Program-made: the position numbers and the translations under genes
Shown: positions 1-10,560 of the stretch, piece after piece
How the letters are laid out: each line of letters begins with the position of its first letter
How positions within the stretch are numbered: the stretch's first letter is position 1
Notes under the pieces: model-generated
The model's input: the letters and a program-made list of their open reading frames with translations, nothing else
The model's database searches: none
Told to the model about the DNA's origin: nothing
Assembly (NCBI RefSeq): GCF_009299505.1
Contig: NZ_WBSM01000001.1
Span: forward strand, 558,001-622,000
Length of the DNA stretch: 64,000 nt
From: Bifidobacterium ramosum
GTDB lineage: Bacteria > Actinomycetota > Actinomycetes > Actinomycetales > Bifidobacteriaceae
Reading direction: 5' to 3'

Positions 1-71
1 TCAGGGAGCCGGCCTGCTTGGCGGCGGCCTTCTCGCTCAGTTCGGCGAACAGCGATTCGAAAGTCTTCATG
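1..71 (-). CDS. hisE: phosphoribosyl-ATP pyrophosphatase HisE, N-terminal fragment
   Basis: Only the first 23 codons lie in the window; the gene runs off the left edge. The N-terminus MKTFESLFAELSEK matches the opening of bifidobacterial HisE, which hydrolyses phosphoribosyl-ATP to phosphoribosyl-AMP in histidine biosynthesis. It lies 47 nt downstream of rpe on the same strand, an arrangement I recall from bifidobacteria (rpe-hisE-hisG). The identification rests on a short N-terminus plus context; the next gene outside the window should be hisG if it is right. Confidence 0.7.
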
Positions 72-118
72 TCTGTGGTGTCCTTGCGTGGGTTGCGGAT
101 TGCGATACGTTCCGGCTG

Positions 119-793
119 TCAGGCGCGGAACGCGGCCTCGGCCTTGGCGCGAATGTCGTCGATGGCCTGCGCCGGGTCTTCGGCGCCGTACACGGCGGAG
201 CCGGCGACGAGCACGTCGGCGCCCGCCTCTGCCACGATGTGGGCGGTCTTCGGGCTCACGCCGCCATCCACCTGGATCTTGGTCGCAAGGCCGCGGCGGG
301 TGATCTCGTCGCGCAGGCGGCGGACCTTGGCCATCTGGTTGTCGAGGAACTTCTGGCCGCCGAAGCCGGGCTCGACGGTCATGACGAGGATCATGTCGAA
401 CTCGTCGAGGATGTCGAAAATCGGTTCGACCGGTTCGGCCGGGCGCACGGCAAAGCAGGCCTTGCAGCCCATGTCGCGCAGCTGGCGTGCCAGACGCACC
501 GGCGCGTGGGTGGCGCCCATGTGGAAGGAGACGGAGGCGGCGCCGAGCTTGGCGTATTCGGGGGCCCAGCGGTCCGGATCCTCGATCATGAGGTGCACGT
601 CGACCGGCAGGTCGGTGACCTGGCAGATGCGGCCGACGATCGGCTCGCCGAGGGTGAGGTTCGGCACGAAATGGTGATCCATCACATCGACGTGAACGAG
701 ATCGGCGTTGGCAATGGCCTTGAGGTCGCGCTCAAGGTTGCAGAAATCGGCGGACAGGATGCTGGGTGCGATTTGAATAGTCATGGTTGTCAT
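119..793 (-). CDS. rpe: ribulose-phosphate 3-epimerase
   Basis: A 224-residue TIM-barrel epimerase that interconverts ribulose-5-phosphate and xylulose-5-phosphate. The opening IAPSILSADF, the metal-site segment VHLMIEDP, the MTVEPGFGGQKF loop and VDGGV near the C-terminus are all typical, and the length matches the family. Two in-frame Met codons lie close together (793 and 784); neither has a strong Shine-Dalgarno sequence, so the start is uncertain by three residues. It probably feeds the bifid shunt, where xylulose-5-phosphate is the phosphoketolase substrate. It is followed by hisE on the same strand. Confidence 0.95.
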   Translation of the reverse strand: MTTMTIQIAPSILSADFCNLERDLKAIANADLVHVDVMDHHFVPNLTLGEPIVGRICQVTDLPVDVHLMIEDPDRWAPEYAKLGAASVSFHMGATHAPVRLARQLRDMGCKACFAVRPAEPVEPIFDILDEFDMILVMTVEPGFGGQKFLDNQMAKVRRLRDEITRRGLATKIQVDGGVSPKTAHIVAEAGADVLVAGSAVYGAEDPAQAIDDIRAKAEAAFRA

Positions 794-898
794 TCTATGG
801 AGTCTGAGCGACGAGCGGCACGCTGGGGCGCCGTCCGCCGCGGTTGTTCACTGATTGTTTGCCTGATGCCGTTGGACCGGGGTCGGGCGGGGTGCGGT

Positions 899-1825
899 TC
901 AGCCGCGCTTGGCGCCGGCCCGTTCGTCGGCGATCGACTGGCGTTCGAGTTCGTCTGCGGTGACGGCGGTGAGCTGCGCGGACAGTCTGTCGCTGTCGCC
1001 GCCGAACTGCCAGAGCACGACGAACAGGACGCAGCCGAGGATGAAGCACAGGATCGCGGTCCACACGTTGATGCGCAGGCCGAGGATGATCGTCGAGTAG
1101 TTGATGCGGATCATTTCGATCCACGTGCGTCCGAGACCATACCACATGAGGTACATGGCGAACTGCTGGCCGGCCTTGAGCACGCCCCACAGCTTGTGGC
1201 CAAGCCATACGATGATCGCGGCGCCGATGAGGTTCCAGATCATCTCGTACAGGAAGGTGGGATGGAACAGCGTGCCGGTCGGGCATGCCTGGCCGTTATA
1301 GCAGATCTCGGTCTTGCCGATCGCGTCCGCGTCGTTGAGCTTGAGGCCCCACGGCAGGGTCGTCGGCTTGCCGTACAACTCCTGGTTGAACCAGTTGCCG
1401 AGGCGGCCGATGACCTGCGCGACCATAAGGCCCGGGGCGAGCGCGTCGGCGAGCAGCGCGAACGGGTACCGCTTGTGGCGGCACCACAGGAACGCGGCCA
1501 GCGCGCCGATGGAGATGCCGCCGAAGATCGCCATGCCGCCCTCCCACACCTTGAGGATGTTGACGAGGTTGCCGGTGGGCGGGAAGTACTGGTCCGGCGT
1601 GGTGATGCAGTGGTAGAGGCGCGCGCCGACGAGTCCGCTCGGCACGGCGACGAGCGTGGTATCGAGTACCTGGTCGAAGGTGCCGCCGACGCGCTTCCAG
1701 CGTGTCGTCAGGATCGCGACGGCCGCGCAGATGCCGATCAGAATGCAGATCGCGTACATGCGGATGGTCACCGGGCCGATCTGGAAGTATGAGAACGTCG
1801 GTGACGGGATATAAGCCAGGTTCAT
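899..1825 (-). CDS. lgt: prolipoprotein diacylglyceryl transferase
   Basis: A 308-residue membrane enzyme that transfers diacylglycerol from phosphatidylglycerol to the lipobox cysteine of prolipoproteins, the first step of lipoprotein maturation. Visible signatures are the opening SPTFSYFQIGPVTIRMYA, GGMAIFGG, the Lgt signature GRLGNWFNQELYG and the conserved HPTFLYE. About seven hydrophobic segments are present. The charged tail after the last membrane helix (about 30 residues) is typical of actinobacterial Lgt. It lies downstream of trpA but is separated from it by a 23-bp stem palindrome, so it may have its own promoter. Confidence 0.95.
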   Translation of the reverse strand: MNLAYIPSPTFSYFQIGPVTIRMYAICILIGICAAVAILTTRWKRVGGTFDQVLDTTLVAVPSGLVGARLYHCITTPDQYFPPTGNLVNILKVWEGGMAIFGGISIGALAAFLWCRHKRYPFALLADALAPGLMVAQVIGRLGNWFNQELYGKPTTLPWGLKLNDADAIGKTEICYNGQACPTGTLFHPTFLYEMIWNLIGAAIIVWLGHKLWGVLKAGQQFAMYLMWYGLGRTWIEMIRINYSTIILGLRINVWTAILCFILGCVLFVVLWQFGGDSDRLSAQLTAVTADELERQSIADERAGAKRG

Positions 1826-1870
1826 CGTGTGATGCTCGCCTCTCTACTTGTGGGTTGCCGCTGTCATCCT

Positions 1871-1925
1871 ACCGCAGTCCGGCGGGAACCGACGCAGATT
1901 CGGTCGGTTCCCGCCGGACTGCGGT
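1871..1925 (-). terminator. long perfect hairpin after trpA
   Basis: Positions 1871-1893 and 1903-1925 are perfect inverted complements (23-bp stem, 9-nt loop). The structure begins 11 nt after the trpA stop and lies before lgt on the same strand. No T-run follows on either strand, so it is either a T-less terminator or a REP-type element; its position suggests it ends the trp transcript. Confidence 0.6.
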
Positions 1926-1936
1926 GCCGCGACATG

Positions 1937-2806
1937 CTAGCGCGCGTTGTGGATGCCGTCGGCGAGCGACTCGGCCTTGGCTGCGAGGTCCTTGAGACCA
2001 GCGGCCGGATCCTTCGCGGTGCGATCGTCGTCGTTCAGCAGCGTGTGCACGAGCGCGGAGCCGACGATCACGCCGTCGGCGTACGCGCCGACCTTCGCGC
2101 CCTGTTCCGGCGTGGACACGCCGATGCCGACGCACACGTTCGTCGCGCCGGCCTTGCGGGTGCGTGCGACCAACGTTTCGGGGGACGCGTCGATGGACGC
2201 GCGTTCGCCGGTCACGCCCATGCGGGCGGCCGCGTACACGAAGCCGCGGGCGTTCCTCGCGACGATTTCGAGACGTTCGTCGGCGGAGTCGGGCGACACG
2301 AGGAAGATGCGGTCGAGGCCGTGACGGTCGGACGCCTCGATCCACTCCCCCGCCTCGTCCGGGATGAGATCCGGGGTGATCAATCCCGCGCCGCCCGCGT
2401 TCTCGAAGTCGCGGGCGAAGCGTTCGACGCCGTAGTGGTAGATGAGGTTCCAGTAGCTCATGATGAGCGGCACGCCGCCCGCGTTGGCCACGGTTTCGAC
2501 GGCCTTGAACACGCTGTGGATGCTTTCGCCGTTGTTCAGGGCGATCTGGCTGGCGGCCTGGATGACCGGGCCGTCCATCACCGGGTCGGAATACGGCAGG
2601 CCGATCTCGACCGCGTCGACGCCGTGCTCGACCATCGTGCGCAGCGCGTCGAGCGAGACGTCCGGGTTCGGGAAGCCGTACGGCAGATAGCCGATGAACG
2701 CGGGCTTGTTCTCGGCCTTGAACGCATCGAACATCGCCTCGGTGCGGCTGGGCTTGTGGCTGATGCCGAGAGGCTGGCCTGACGGCGTGGTTGCAGTGTT
2801 CGTCAT
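1937..2806 (-). CDS. trpA: tryptophan synthase alpha chain
   Basis: A 289-residue TIM-barrel subunit that cleaves indole-3-glycerol phosphate to indole and glyceraldehyde-3-phosphate and channels indole to TrpB. The FDAFKAENKPAFIGYLPYGF opening, the catalytic-acid context VEIGLPYSDPVMDGP, ITPDLIPDEAGEW and the C-terminal phosphate-site segment VGIGVSTPEQ are all present. I chose the ATG at 2806 (MTNTATTPSG) because the upstream in-frame extension is arginine-rich and unlike the family. It starts 23 nt after the trpCB stop, so the two are co-transcribed. Confidence 0.95.
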   Translation of the reverse strand: MTNTATTPSGQPLGISHKPSRTEAMFDAFKAENKPAFIGYLPYGFPNPDVSLDALRTMVEHGVDAVEIGLPYSDPVMDGPVIQAASQIALNNGESIHSVFKAVETVANAGGVPLIMSYWNLIYHYGVERFARDFENAGGAGLITPDLIPDEAGEWIEASDRHGLDRIFLVSPDSADERLEIVARNARGFVYAAARMGVTGERASIDASPETLVARTRKAGATNVCVGIGVSTPEQGAKVGAYADGVIVGSALVHTLLNDDDRTAKDPAAGLKDLAAKAESLADGIHNAR

Positions 2807-2829
2807 AGTAATGTTTCTCCCCTCGTTCC

Positions 2830-4917
<2,088 letters not shown>

Positions 4918-5071
4918 GATCCTCCCTTGTTGTGCGGTCGATCATGCGTCACTGTAAGCCACGGCGCCCGACAAGCACCCCGTCCGTCCTACATTCTGGG
5001 CGGAGGCGCGCGTCATCGTACCGTCCGAGTAACGTGCACGATGCACAGCCGTCGCCACGGTTCAGTCGCAT

Positions 5072-5950
5072 TCAGTTGCGTCGCAGTCCGCGCAGCAGTG
5101 CGATCTCGTCGCGGTGCGTGGTCTCGGTCTGCTCCTTGGTTTCGAGGATCATCGGCAACCTGTCGGTGCGCGGGTCGTTGACCAGTTGCGTGAAGAACGC
5201 GATGCCGAGCTCGCCGTCGCCGATGTTGGCGTGGCGGTCCTTGTGCGAGCTGAGCCCGAACTGCGAGTCGTTCGCGTGGATGGCCTTGACTCGGTCCCAT
5301 CCAATCGTGTCGTCGAGTTGGCGCAGCACGCCGTCGAAATCATGCAGCAGGTCATATCCCGCGTCGAACACATGACAGGTGTCGAGCGTGACGCCCAGAT
5401 CTGCCGCGCGGTCGACGCCGTCGATGATCGTTGCCAGTTCCTCGAAGCTGCGCCCGCATTCGGTGCCCTTGCCGGCCATCGTCTCCAACAGGATCGGCAC
5501 AACGGCGTCATCGGCGACGTCTTCCCCGACCAGCAGGTCGAACGTCCGGTTCAATCCGTCCGCGATGAGCCGGCAGCCTTCCTGCGCGCCCTGGCCGACA
5601 TGCGAGCCGGGATGGATGTTGAGATAGATCTCCTGGCCGGCCGCACGAATCGACGCGAGTAGCTCGAGATCCTCGACAAGCGCATGGATGGCGAACTCGC
5701 GTTTGGCCGAGTCCTTGGCGGCGAGGTTGTAGACGTACGGCGCGTGGGCGACGAGCGGTCCGTAGTGTTCGGCGACCAGTCGGCGTGCGAAGTCGGCGGC
5801 GCCGGCCGGATCAAGTGATTTCGATCGTTTGCCGTACGGGGAACGCGGGAAGAACGCGAACGTGGTGCCGCCTTCGTCATGCGAACGTTCGATGAGCTTG
5901 GTCCAGCCGCCGCTGGTCGACAGGTGCGATCCGATGAGAAGTTCCGTCAT
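5072..5950 (-). CDS. nfo: endonuclease IV, AP endonuclease
   Basis: A 292-residue metal-dependent AP endonuclease of base-excision repair that cuts 5' of abasic sites. The opening IGSHLSTSGG, AHAPYVYNLAA, LNIHPGSHVGQG, VTLDTCHVFDAGYD and HANDSQFGLSSHKDRHANIG together supply the His/Glu/Asp trinuclear zinc-site residues. The length matches the family. It is a single gene on the minus strand just downstream of the VOC gene (21-nt gap), possibly co-transcribed with it. Confidence 0.95.
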   Translation of the reverse strand: MTELLIGSHLSTSGGWTKLIERSHDEGGTTFAFFPRSPYGKRSKSLDPAGAADFARRLVAEHYGPLVAHAPYVYNLAAKDSAKREFAIHALVEDLELLASIRAAGQEIYLNIHPGSHVGQGAQEGCRLIADGLNRTFDLLVGEDVADDAVVPILLETMAGKGTECGRSFEELATIIDGVDRAADLGVTLDTCHVFDAGYDLLHDFDGVLRQLDDTIGWDRVKAIHANDSQFGLSSHKDRHANIGDGELGIAFFTQLVNDPRTDRLPMILETKEQTETTHRDEIALLRGLRRN

Positions 5951-5971
5951 GGTTGTCGTGCTTTCCGTTTC

Positions 5972-6421
5972 CTATTCCTGTTCGTGTCTGTGGTGCGTTG
6001 CGTCGGGCCAGCCGCTCCAGTCGGTGACGGCTTCGATGTTGTTGCCGTCCGGGTCAAGGACGAATGCCGCGTAATATCCGGGATGGTAGGCGCGCGGCCC
6101 GGGGGCGCCGTTGTCGCGCCCGCCGGCGGCGAGTGCGGCCGTGTGGAACGCGCGGACGGCGGCCGGACCGTCGGCGAGGAACGCGATGTGGGTGACCGGG
6201 CAGACCGGCGTCGCGGCCGTTGCGTCGTGGCCGGTGGCTGCGGCCGGTTCGTCCATCGGCGATACGTAGAAGTCGGAGTGCGGCGTGCCGTCGTCGACCC
6301 CGAATCCGATCGTCGGTTCGTGGTGGGCTTTGGCGATGTAGCCGAGCGGCGCGAGCGCCTTCGTGTAGAACGCAATGCTGCGGTCGATGTTGCGCACCTT
6401 GAGCGTCAGATGATCAAGCAT
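5972..6421 (-). CDS. VOC family protein (glyoxalase/dioxygenase fold)
   Basis: 149 residues with one vicinal-oxygen-chelate domain. It opens MLDHLTLKVRNIDRSIAFYT and ends with the typical YAAFVLDPDGNNIEAV, whose Glu is a usual metal ligand. Such proteins include glyoxalase I-like lyases, fosfomycin/bleomycin resistance proteins and dioxygenases; the substrate cannot be told here. The ATG at 6421 was chosen because the domain begins there; the open frame extends further upstream without similarity. Confidence 0.8.
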   Translation of the reverse strand: MLDHLTLKVRNIDRSIAFYTKALAPLGYIAKAHHEPTIGFGVDDGTPHSDFYVSPMDEPAAATGHDATAATPVCPVTHIAFLADGPAAVRAFHTAALAAGGRDNGAPGPRAYHPGYYAAFVLDPDGNNIEAVTDWSGWPDATHHRHEQE

Positions 6422-6617
6422 ACTGTCACTGTAGCGCGGGCGGGCCGCCGTTGCGCGCGTCGGACAAAAGTCGCGTCTGCACGGTGAATCCGGGTGCCGT
6501 GTTTTCGTTGCGTTGCGGTGGTATCGTTGTGGGTGAATGAGACGTGGATCGACGTTCGTGGATGAGCGTCGGTTCGACGGATCGATCATCGGCAACACCA
6601 CGGGATAAGGAAGCCTC

Positions 6618-6653
6618 ATGTATCAGGTTCTGGTGTCTTTCGCCTACGACTAG
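6618..6653 (+). CDS. possible 11-residue leader peptide MYQVLVSFAYD
   Basis: A short frame with a good Shine-Dalgarno (ataaggaag, 4-5 nt before ATG) encodes MYQVLVSFAYD and stops at TAG. It lies 178 nt upstream of an MFS exporter start in a leader with two clear hairpins. This is the layout of translational or transcriptional attenuators of resistance exporters, where a ribosome stalled on the peptide alters folding downstream. I do not recognise the peptide from a described leader. Function is inferred from position. Confidence 0.4.
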   Translation: MYQVLVSFAYD

Positions 6654-6688
6654 TGCGGACTCGCGTCGTCTCGCCTGTCCTGCTGTTT

Positions 6689-6715
6689 CGTCGCGGCCGT
6701 TCGACGGCCGTGACG
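6689..6715 (+). promoter_or_regulatory. leader hairpin upstream of MFS gene
   Basis: Positions 6689-6699 and 6705-6715 form an 11-bp stem with one G-T pair and a 5-nt TTCGA loop. The sequence after it is T-containing (tgtcgttgtg) but lacks a run of T. It could act as an attenuator stem between the leader peptide and the exporter gene. Confidence 0.4.
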
Positions 6716-6812
6716 TGTCGTTGTGCGTCATTCACCGAACCGTTTCCCTGCGACCGGCTTTCGCGATTGCCGAATCGTATCGGCGTATCCGATGTCGGCC
6801 GTCAAGGGACTC

Positions 6813-6830
6813 ATGAGAAACGAGTCTCAT
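6813..6830 (+). promoter_or_regulatory. hairpin over the ribosome site of the MFS gene
   Basis: ATGAGA (6813-6818) and TCTCAT (6825-6830) can pair, and GACTC/GAGTC overlap them. The stem ends 1 nt before the ATG at 6832 and covers the purine-rich region where a ribosome site should be. If it forms, it would hide the translation start. Confidence 0.35.
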
Positions 6831-6831
6831 C

Positions 6832-8208
6832 ATGCATGCCATTGATCCGGAGCCGACGTCGGCTCCTGCGACCATCGAATCCTCATCACCCGCTCCATCA
6901 TCCAAGCCATCATCAGCACCATCGACGCGGCGACATCGCCGTTCGCTGTGGAGACTACCCGCCTACCGCAACTGGTTCATGGCCGACACGGCCGACGTGC
7001 TTGCGGTCAGCCTGCGCACGTTCGCGATACCGTTGGTCGGGCTTGCCGTCTCCGGTTCGCCGTTTGTGGCCGGTCTGCTCGTCACCGTCGAATCGGCCAT
7101 CGGCCTAGTGTTGATGTCGGTGGGCGGGGCGCTCGCCGACCGGCACGACCGTCGTCGGCTCATGATCCTGCTCGGCCTGACTGGCATGGGATTGTCGGCC
7201 GTCGCGACCGTACTGCTGGCCGCGGGACTGATGGGCGTGCCCGTGTTCGCCGGGCTGGTCGCGCTGTTCGCCGTGATGAACGGTCTGCTCGGCCCGTCCA
7301 ACGACGCGATGCTCAAATCGATCGTGCCGATGGACCGGTTCGCCAACGCGCAGGCCATCCGCGAGGCGCGCGAATCGTGCGTCGAACTGTCGGGCGGCGC
7401 GATCGGCGGCTTCCTGTACCGGATCACCGGATGGATGCCGTTCCTCGCCTCGGCGATGCTGTATCTGATCGCCACGGTCACGGCGTTCTCGCTGCCGCGA
7501 CGCAATGCCGTTGCGGATACCGATACCAGTGTCACGGCCGCGACCGACCACGACGACAAGCCGGCCCGGCCGGCCCCGTCGTTCCTTGCACAGTTCGTCG
7601 AAGGCTGGCAGTGGACGTTGGCTAAGCGCACGATCCTTGCGGCCATCGCACAGGGAGCGGTCGTGAACGTCGCCTGTTATGGCAGTATCGTCGGCGTGCA
7701 GATCATGCTCGCCGCACGCGGCACTGACCCGGCGTTGATCGGACTGGTCAACACCGCCACCGGCGTCAGCGCGCTCGTCGGATCGCTGGCCGCCGGCTGG
7801 CTGGTCGATCATATCCCCACCGGTCGGATCATCATGCTCACGTTCGCGGTGCTCACGGCCGCGATGATCCCGCTGACCGTCACCGATTCGTATCCCGTGG
7901 TCGTCGCGTGCATGAGCGCCACGTCGCTGCTGTTCCCCGCGCTCAACGCGGGCGAACTCGGGTTCATCTTCGGCCGCACGCCCGACGCGATGCAAGGGCG
8001 CGTGTCCACGGTGTTCGAAACGACGATCGGCATCCCCGGCGCGCTCACCCCGGCCCTGGTCGGCTGGCTGCTGCAGACGCACGGCCTCGGCTTCCGCGCC
8101 GTCATGCTGCTCGTCGTATGTTGCGCCGCGTTCGGCCTGCTGCTCGCCTGCCTCACCCCGACCCGAAGCATCCCGAAACCGGCGCAATGGGACGAGGCCG
8201 AGCTGTAG
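6832..8208 (+). CDS. MFS exporter (macrolide-efflux MefA-like family)
   Basis: A 458-residue major facilitator protein. A proline/serine-rich cytoplasmic N-terminus of about 40 residues is followed by about 12 membrane segments. The loop between helices 2 and 3 reads GGALADRHDRRRLM, the MFS signature. The LWRLPAYRNWFMADTADVLA opening and LFGRTPDAMQGRVSTVFETT near the C-terminus resemble the MFS_3/Mef drug exporters. The gene is monocistronic with a 180-nt leader holding a possible regulatory peptide. The substrate is unknown; an antibiotic or metabolite is likely. Confidence 0.8.
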   Translation: MHAIDPEPTSAPATIESSSPAPSSKPSSAPSTRRHRRSLWRLPAYRNWFMADTADVLAVSLRTFAIPLVGLAVSGSPFVAGLLVTVESAIGLVLMSVGGALADRHDRRRLMILLGLTGMGLSAVATVLLAAGLMGVPVFAGLVALFAVMNGLLGPSNDAMLKSIVPMDRFANAQAIREARESCVELSGGAIGGFLYRITGWMPFLASAMLYLIATVTAFSLPRRNAVADTDTSVTAATDHDDKPARPAPSFLAQFVEGWQWTLAKRTILAAIAQGAVVNVACYGSIVGVQIMLAARGTDPALIGLVNTATGVSALVGSLAAGWLVDHIPTGRIIMLTFAVLTAAMIPLTVTDSYPVVVACMSATSLLFPALNAGELGFIFGRTPDAMQGRVSTVFETTIGIPGALTPALVGWLLQTHGLGFRAVMLLVVCCAAFGLLLACLTPTRSIPKPAQWDEAEL

Positions 8209-8284
8209 ACGACGCCGGGCGATTCCGCCGCCGAACCAGTAGAGTGGATGCCGGCATATCGGCATCCACTTGAGGGAGGCAATC

Positions 8285-8899
8285 ATGGCAGGGAAGGCGT
8301 TGATCATCGTGGACGTGCAGCCGACGTTCTGCGAAGGCGGGGAGCTCGGCGTGGACGGCGGCAACGCGGTCGCCGAACGGATCGCCGCATACGTGACCGC
8401 TCACCGCGGCGAATACGCGGTTATCGCAACCACGCAGGACTGGCACATCGAACCGGGCGCGCACTGGTCAGAGCATCCCGACTACGTGGATACGTGGCCG
8501 GTGCACGGCAAGGCCGGCACGCCGAACGCCGAACTGCATCCGGCGATCCGCGCGCTGGACGTCGCGCATCACTTCAAGAAGGGCCAGTATTCGGCCGCAT
8601 ACTCCGGGTTCGAGGGCATCGAGGACAACACCGACCGCATCCAGTCACGCGAGGAAGTCACGGCCGCGCAGTCGGCCGGGCGGACTTTGGCCAATGCGCT
8701 CAAGACGGCCGGCGTCACGCAGGTGGACGTGGTCGGCATCGCCGAATCGCATTGCGTCAAGGAAACCGCGCTCGATGCACGCAAGCTCGGCTATTCGGTC
8801 ACCGTGTTCGAGGACCTCACCGTGCCCGTCAGCGAAGAGCTCGGTGTCGCCGCCCGCAAGGACATGGCCGCCGCCGGCATCACCCTCCGCCACTCCTGA
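8285..8899 (+). CDS. pncA: nicotinamidase / isochorismatase family hydrolase
   Basis: 204 residues. It probably hydrolyses nicotinamide to nicotinate for NAD salvage. The catalytic triad can be placed: Asp in ALIIVDVQPTF, Lys in the FKKGQYSAAYSGFEG segment, and Cys in GIAESHCVKETALDA. Metal ligands are suggested by TTQDWH and the EPGAHW segment. I chose the ATG at 8285 (MAGKALIIVD), preceded by GGGAGGC at a normal distance, over an in-frame codon five residues upstream. Confidence 0.85.
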   Translation: MAGKALIIVDVQPTFCEGGELGVDGGNAVAERIAAYVTAHRGEYAVIATTQDWHIEPGAHWSEHPDYVDTWPVHGKAGTPNAELHPAIRALDVAHHFKKGQYSAAYSGFEGIEDNTDRIQSREEVTAAQSAGRTLANALKTAGVTQVDVVGIAESHCVKETALDARKLGYSVTVFEDLTVPVSEELGVAARKDMAAAGITLRHS

Positions 8900-8974
8900 T
8901 CGATTGCGGGATCTGCTCCACAACCTGGAACGAAAGTCACCTGGTCTCTTGACTTGATACGGTCTCCATCGAAT

Positions 8975-9039
8975 AAAATGCAATATATTAGTAATTATCA
9001 ATTATAAAGAACAATATACTGTATATAAGAAAGCTCCTG
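8975..9039 (+). promoter_or_regulatory. AT-rich hipBA promoter with palindrome
   Basis: This stretch is strikingly AT-rich compared with its neighbours. It holds a perfect palindrome ATATACTGTATAT (9014-9026), 14 nt before the hipB start, and a further TATATTAGTAATTATCAATTA tract. HipB-type proteins usually repress their own operon through palindromes at this place. Confidence 0.5.
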
Positions 9040-9333
9040 ATGAAATATACCCCCACTGCGGTAAGACGCGATCTACGTACTCTGGGAGAACGATTTTCCC
9101 AGCAACGCCGGCTGCTATCGCTGACTGTTGCCGATGTGGCGCAGCGCGCCGGAGTCAGCCCGACCACGGTATCGAATCTCGAACAAGGCAAAGCCGTACG
9201 TACCGACTCGCTGCTCAGTATTGCCCGCGTATTGCAGATGGCGGACGCGCTGGTCGCCTCATGCGACCCATATTCAACGGATCTTGGCCGTCTCAGAGCA
9301 AACGAACAACTGCCCAAACGGGTAAGGAGATGA
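9040..9333 (+). CDS. hipB: HipB-like antitoxin / XRE-family repressor
   Basis: 97 residues with one Cro/C1-type helix-turn-helix at about residues 15-70 (SLTVADVAQRAGVSPTTVSN, then LEQGKAVRTDSLLSIARVL). It lies 6 nt upstream of hipA, so the two are co-translated. In hip modules the antitoxin binds the toxin kinase and represses the operon. The Shine-Dalgarno of hipB itself is poor (agaaag), while hipA has GGTAAGGAG inside the end of hipB, which may set the protein ratio. Confidence 0.85.
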   Translation: MKYTPTAVRRDLRTLGERFSQQRRLLSLTVADVAQRAGVSPTTVSNLEQGKAVRTDSLLSIARVLQMADALVASCDPYSTDLGRLRANEQLPKRVRR

Positions 9334-9339
9334 TGCGTC

Positions 9340-10560
9340 ATGCCGGTGAAGACCGTTGAAGCCACGGTTGTGATCACGCTTGAAAACGGAACGGAAGTCA
9401 CGGCTGGCGCATTGTATGCCACCGGCGACGATCTATCGTTCCGATATGACGCGGATTATGCCGTTGCCCCACACTCCTTCGACATATTCCCGTCGTTGCC
9501 TCGCTCGCTGGCACCGTTCTTTTTCGCCGGTCTGGGACCGTTCTCGGATTGCGCTCCCGACCGCTGGGGGCGCAAGATCTTCGCCCGCAGTCTGAAACGC
9601 ACTCGGGTCAGCGAATCGGAATACCTATTCGGCGTCAATGACCTTACCCGTCAGGGAGCGGTCCGTTTCCTTGTCGATGGCAAGCCTGTGGCAGGAGACG
9701 AAGGCGTCCCCGTACTGGTCAATCTGCCAGACCTGTTGAACACCGCCGACGCGGTGGAACAAAACCGCGAGGTAAGCGACATCTCGCTACGAAGACTGTA
9801 TCGCGCGACCGGTTCGTTGGGCGGCGCCAGGCCCAAGGCATCGGTGGCCGATCGACAGGCGTTATGGCTGGCCAAATTTCCCAAACCCAACGGCGACGAA
9901 TGGGACGTCATCGGCTGGGAGGCGGTCACCTTGGAGCTCGCGCACATGGCCGGCATACAGGTGCCGGAACACCGTACTCTCGCGGTGAACGATATCGGAG
10001 GAAGATCCAGAACGGTGCTGCTCACTAAACGATTCGACCGCGAACCTGCACCGTCGGTGGACAGTATGACGAGAATACCGTATATGTCCGCCATGACCGC
10101 ATTGGAGGCAACGGACGGGGACGGCGGCGACTGGCTCGATCTGGCGGAATTCACGCGGCGATCGGGAGGCGATACCGTGGAACTATGGCACCGAGCCATG
10201 TTCGGCGCGGCGATCGGCAATCTGGACGACCATCTGCGCAATCACGGTTATTTGCGCCGCAGCAATGCGTGGGAACTGGCTCCGGCTTTCGACATGAATC
10301 CCGAACCATATGACGCGAAGGCGCCCGACATCCATCAAATCGCATTGTTCGGTGACACAGAGGTCACTGTGGACAAGCTACGATCCGACGATTGCCTCAG
10401 TCTGTTCGGAGTAAGCCGCAAACATGCCGAACAATGGTCCATGACGCTGCGCTCGGTGTTAACGCAGGCAATTCCGCGTGCCGCCATGCGACATATCGAT
10501 GCGTATTCCATCAATCTGATGAGCGGGCGGTTCACTTCGGCGGTTGCGTCATTGCAATGA
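9340..10560 (+). CDS. hipA: HipA-like serine/threonine kinase toxin
   Basis: 406 residues. HipA kinases phosphorylate aminoacyl-tRNA synthetases (GltX in E. coli) and induce dormancy. The N-terminal HipA_N part includes GPFSDCAPDRWGRK. The nucleotide-binding loop is GSLGGARPKA, the catalytic loop GNLDDHLRNHGYL and the metal-binding motif FDMNPEP. All key kinase residues appear intact, so it is probably active. Its stop lies inside the 3' end of the convergent kinase gene of TCS1 (12-nt overlap). The AT-rich upstream region suggests acquisition by transfer. Confidence 0.88.
   Translation: MPVKTVEATVVITLENGTEVTAGALYATGDDLSFRYDADYAVAPHSFDIFPSLPRSLAPFFFAGLGPFSDCAPDRWGRKIFARSLKRTRVSESEYLFGVNDLTRQGAVRFLVDGKPVAGDEGVPVLVNLPDLLNTADAVEQNREVSDISLRRLYRATGSLGGARPKASVADRQALWLAKFPKPNGDEWDVIGWEAVTLELAHMAGIQVPEHRTLAVNDIGGRSRTVLLTKRFDREPAPSVDSMTRIPYMSAMTALEATDGDGGDWLDLAEFTRRSGGDTVELWHRAMFGAAIGNLDDHLRNHGYLRRSNAWELAPAFDMNPEPYDAKAPDIHQIALFGDTEVTVDKLRSDDCLSLFGVSRKHAEQWSMTLRSVLTQAIPRAAMRHIDAYSINLMSGRFTSAVASLQ

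Noticed and set aside
239-1792. Long open frame on the plus strand opposite rpe and lgt
   Set aside because: It lies antisense to two clear genes, has no family signature and spans their gap. Long antisense frames are common at this GC content.
4918-5071. Trp leader or T-box upstream of trpCB
   Set aside because: No run of Trp codons, no T-box sequence and no clear terminator pair could be found in the 150 nt on either side of the start.
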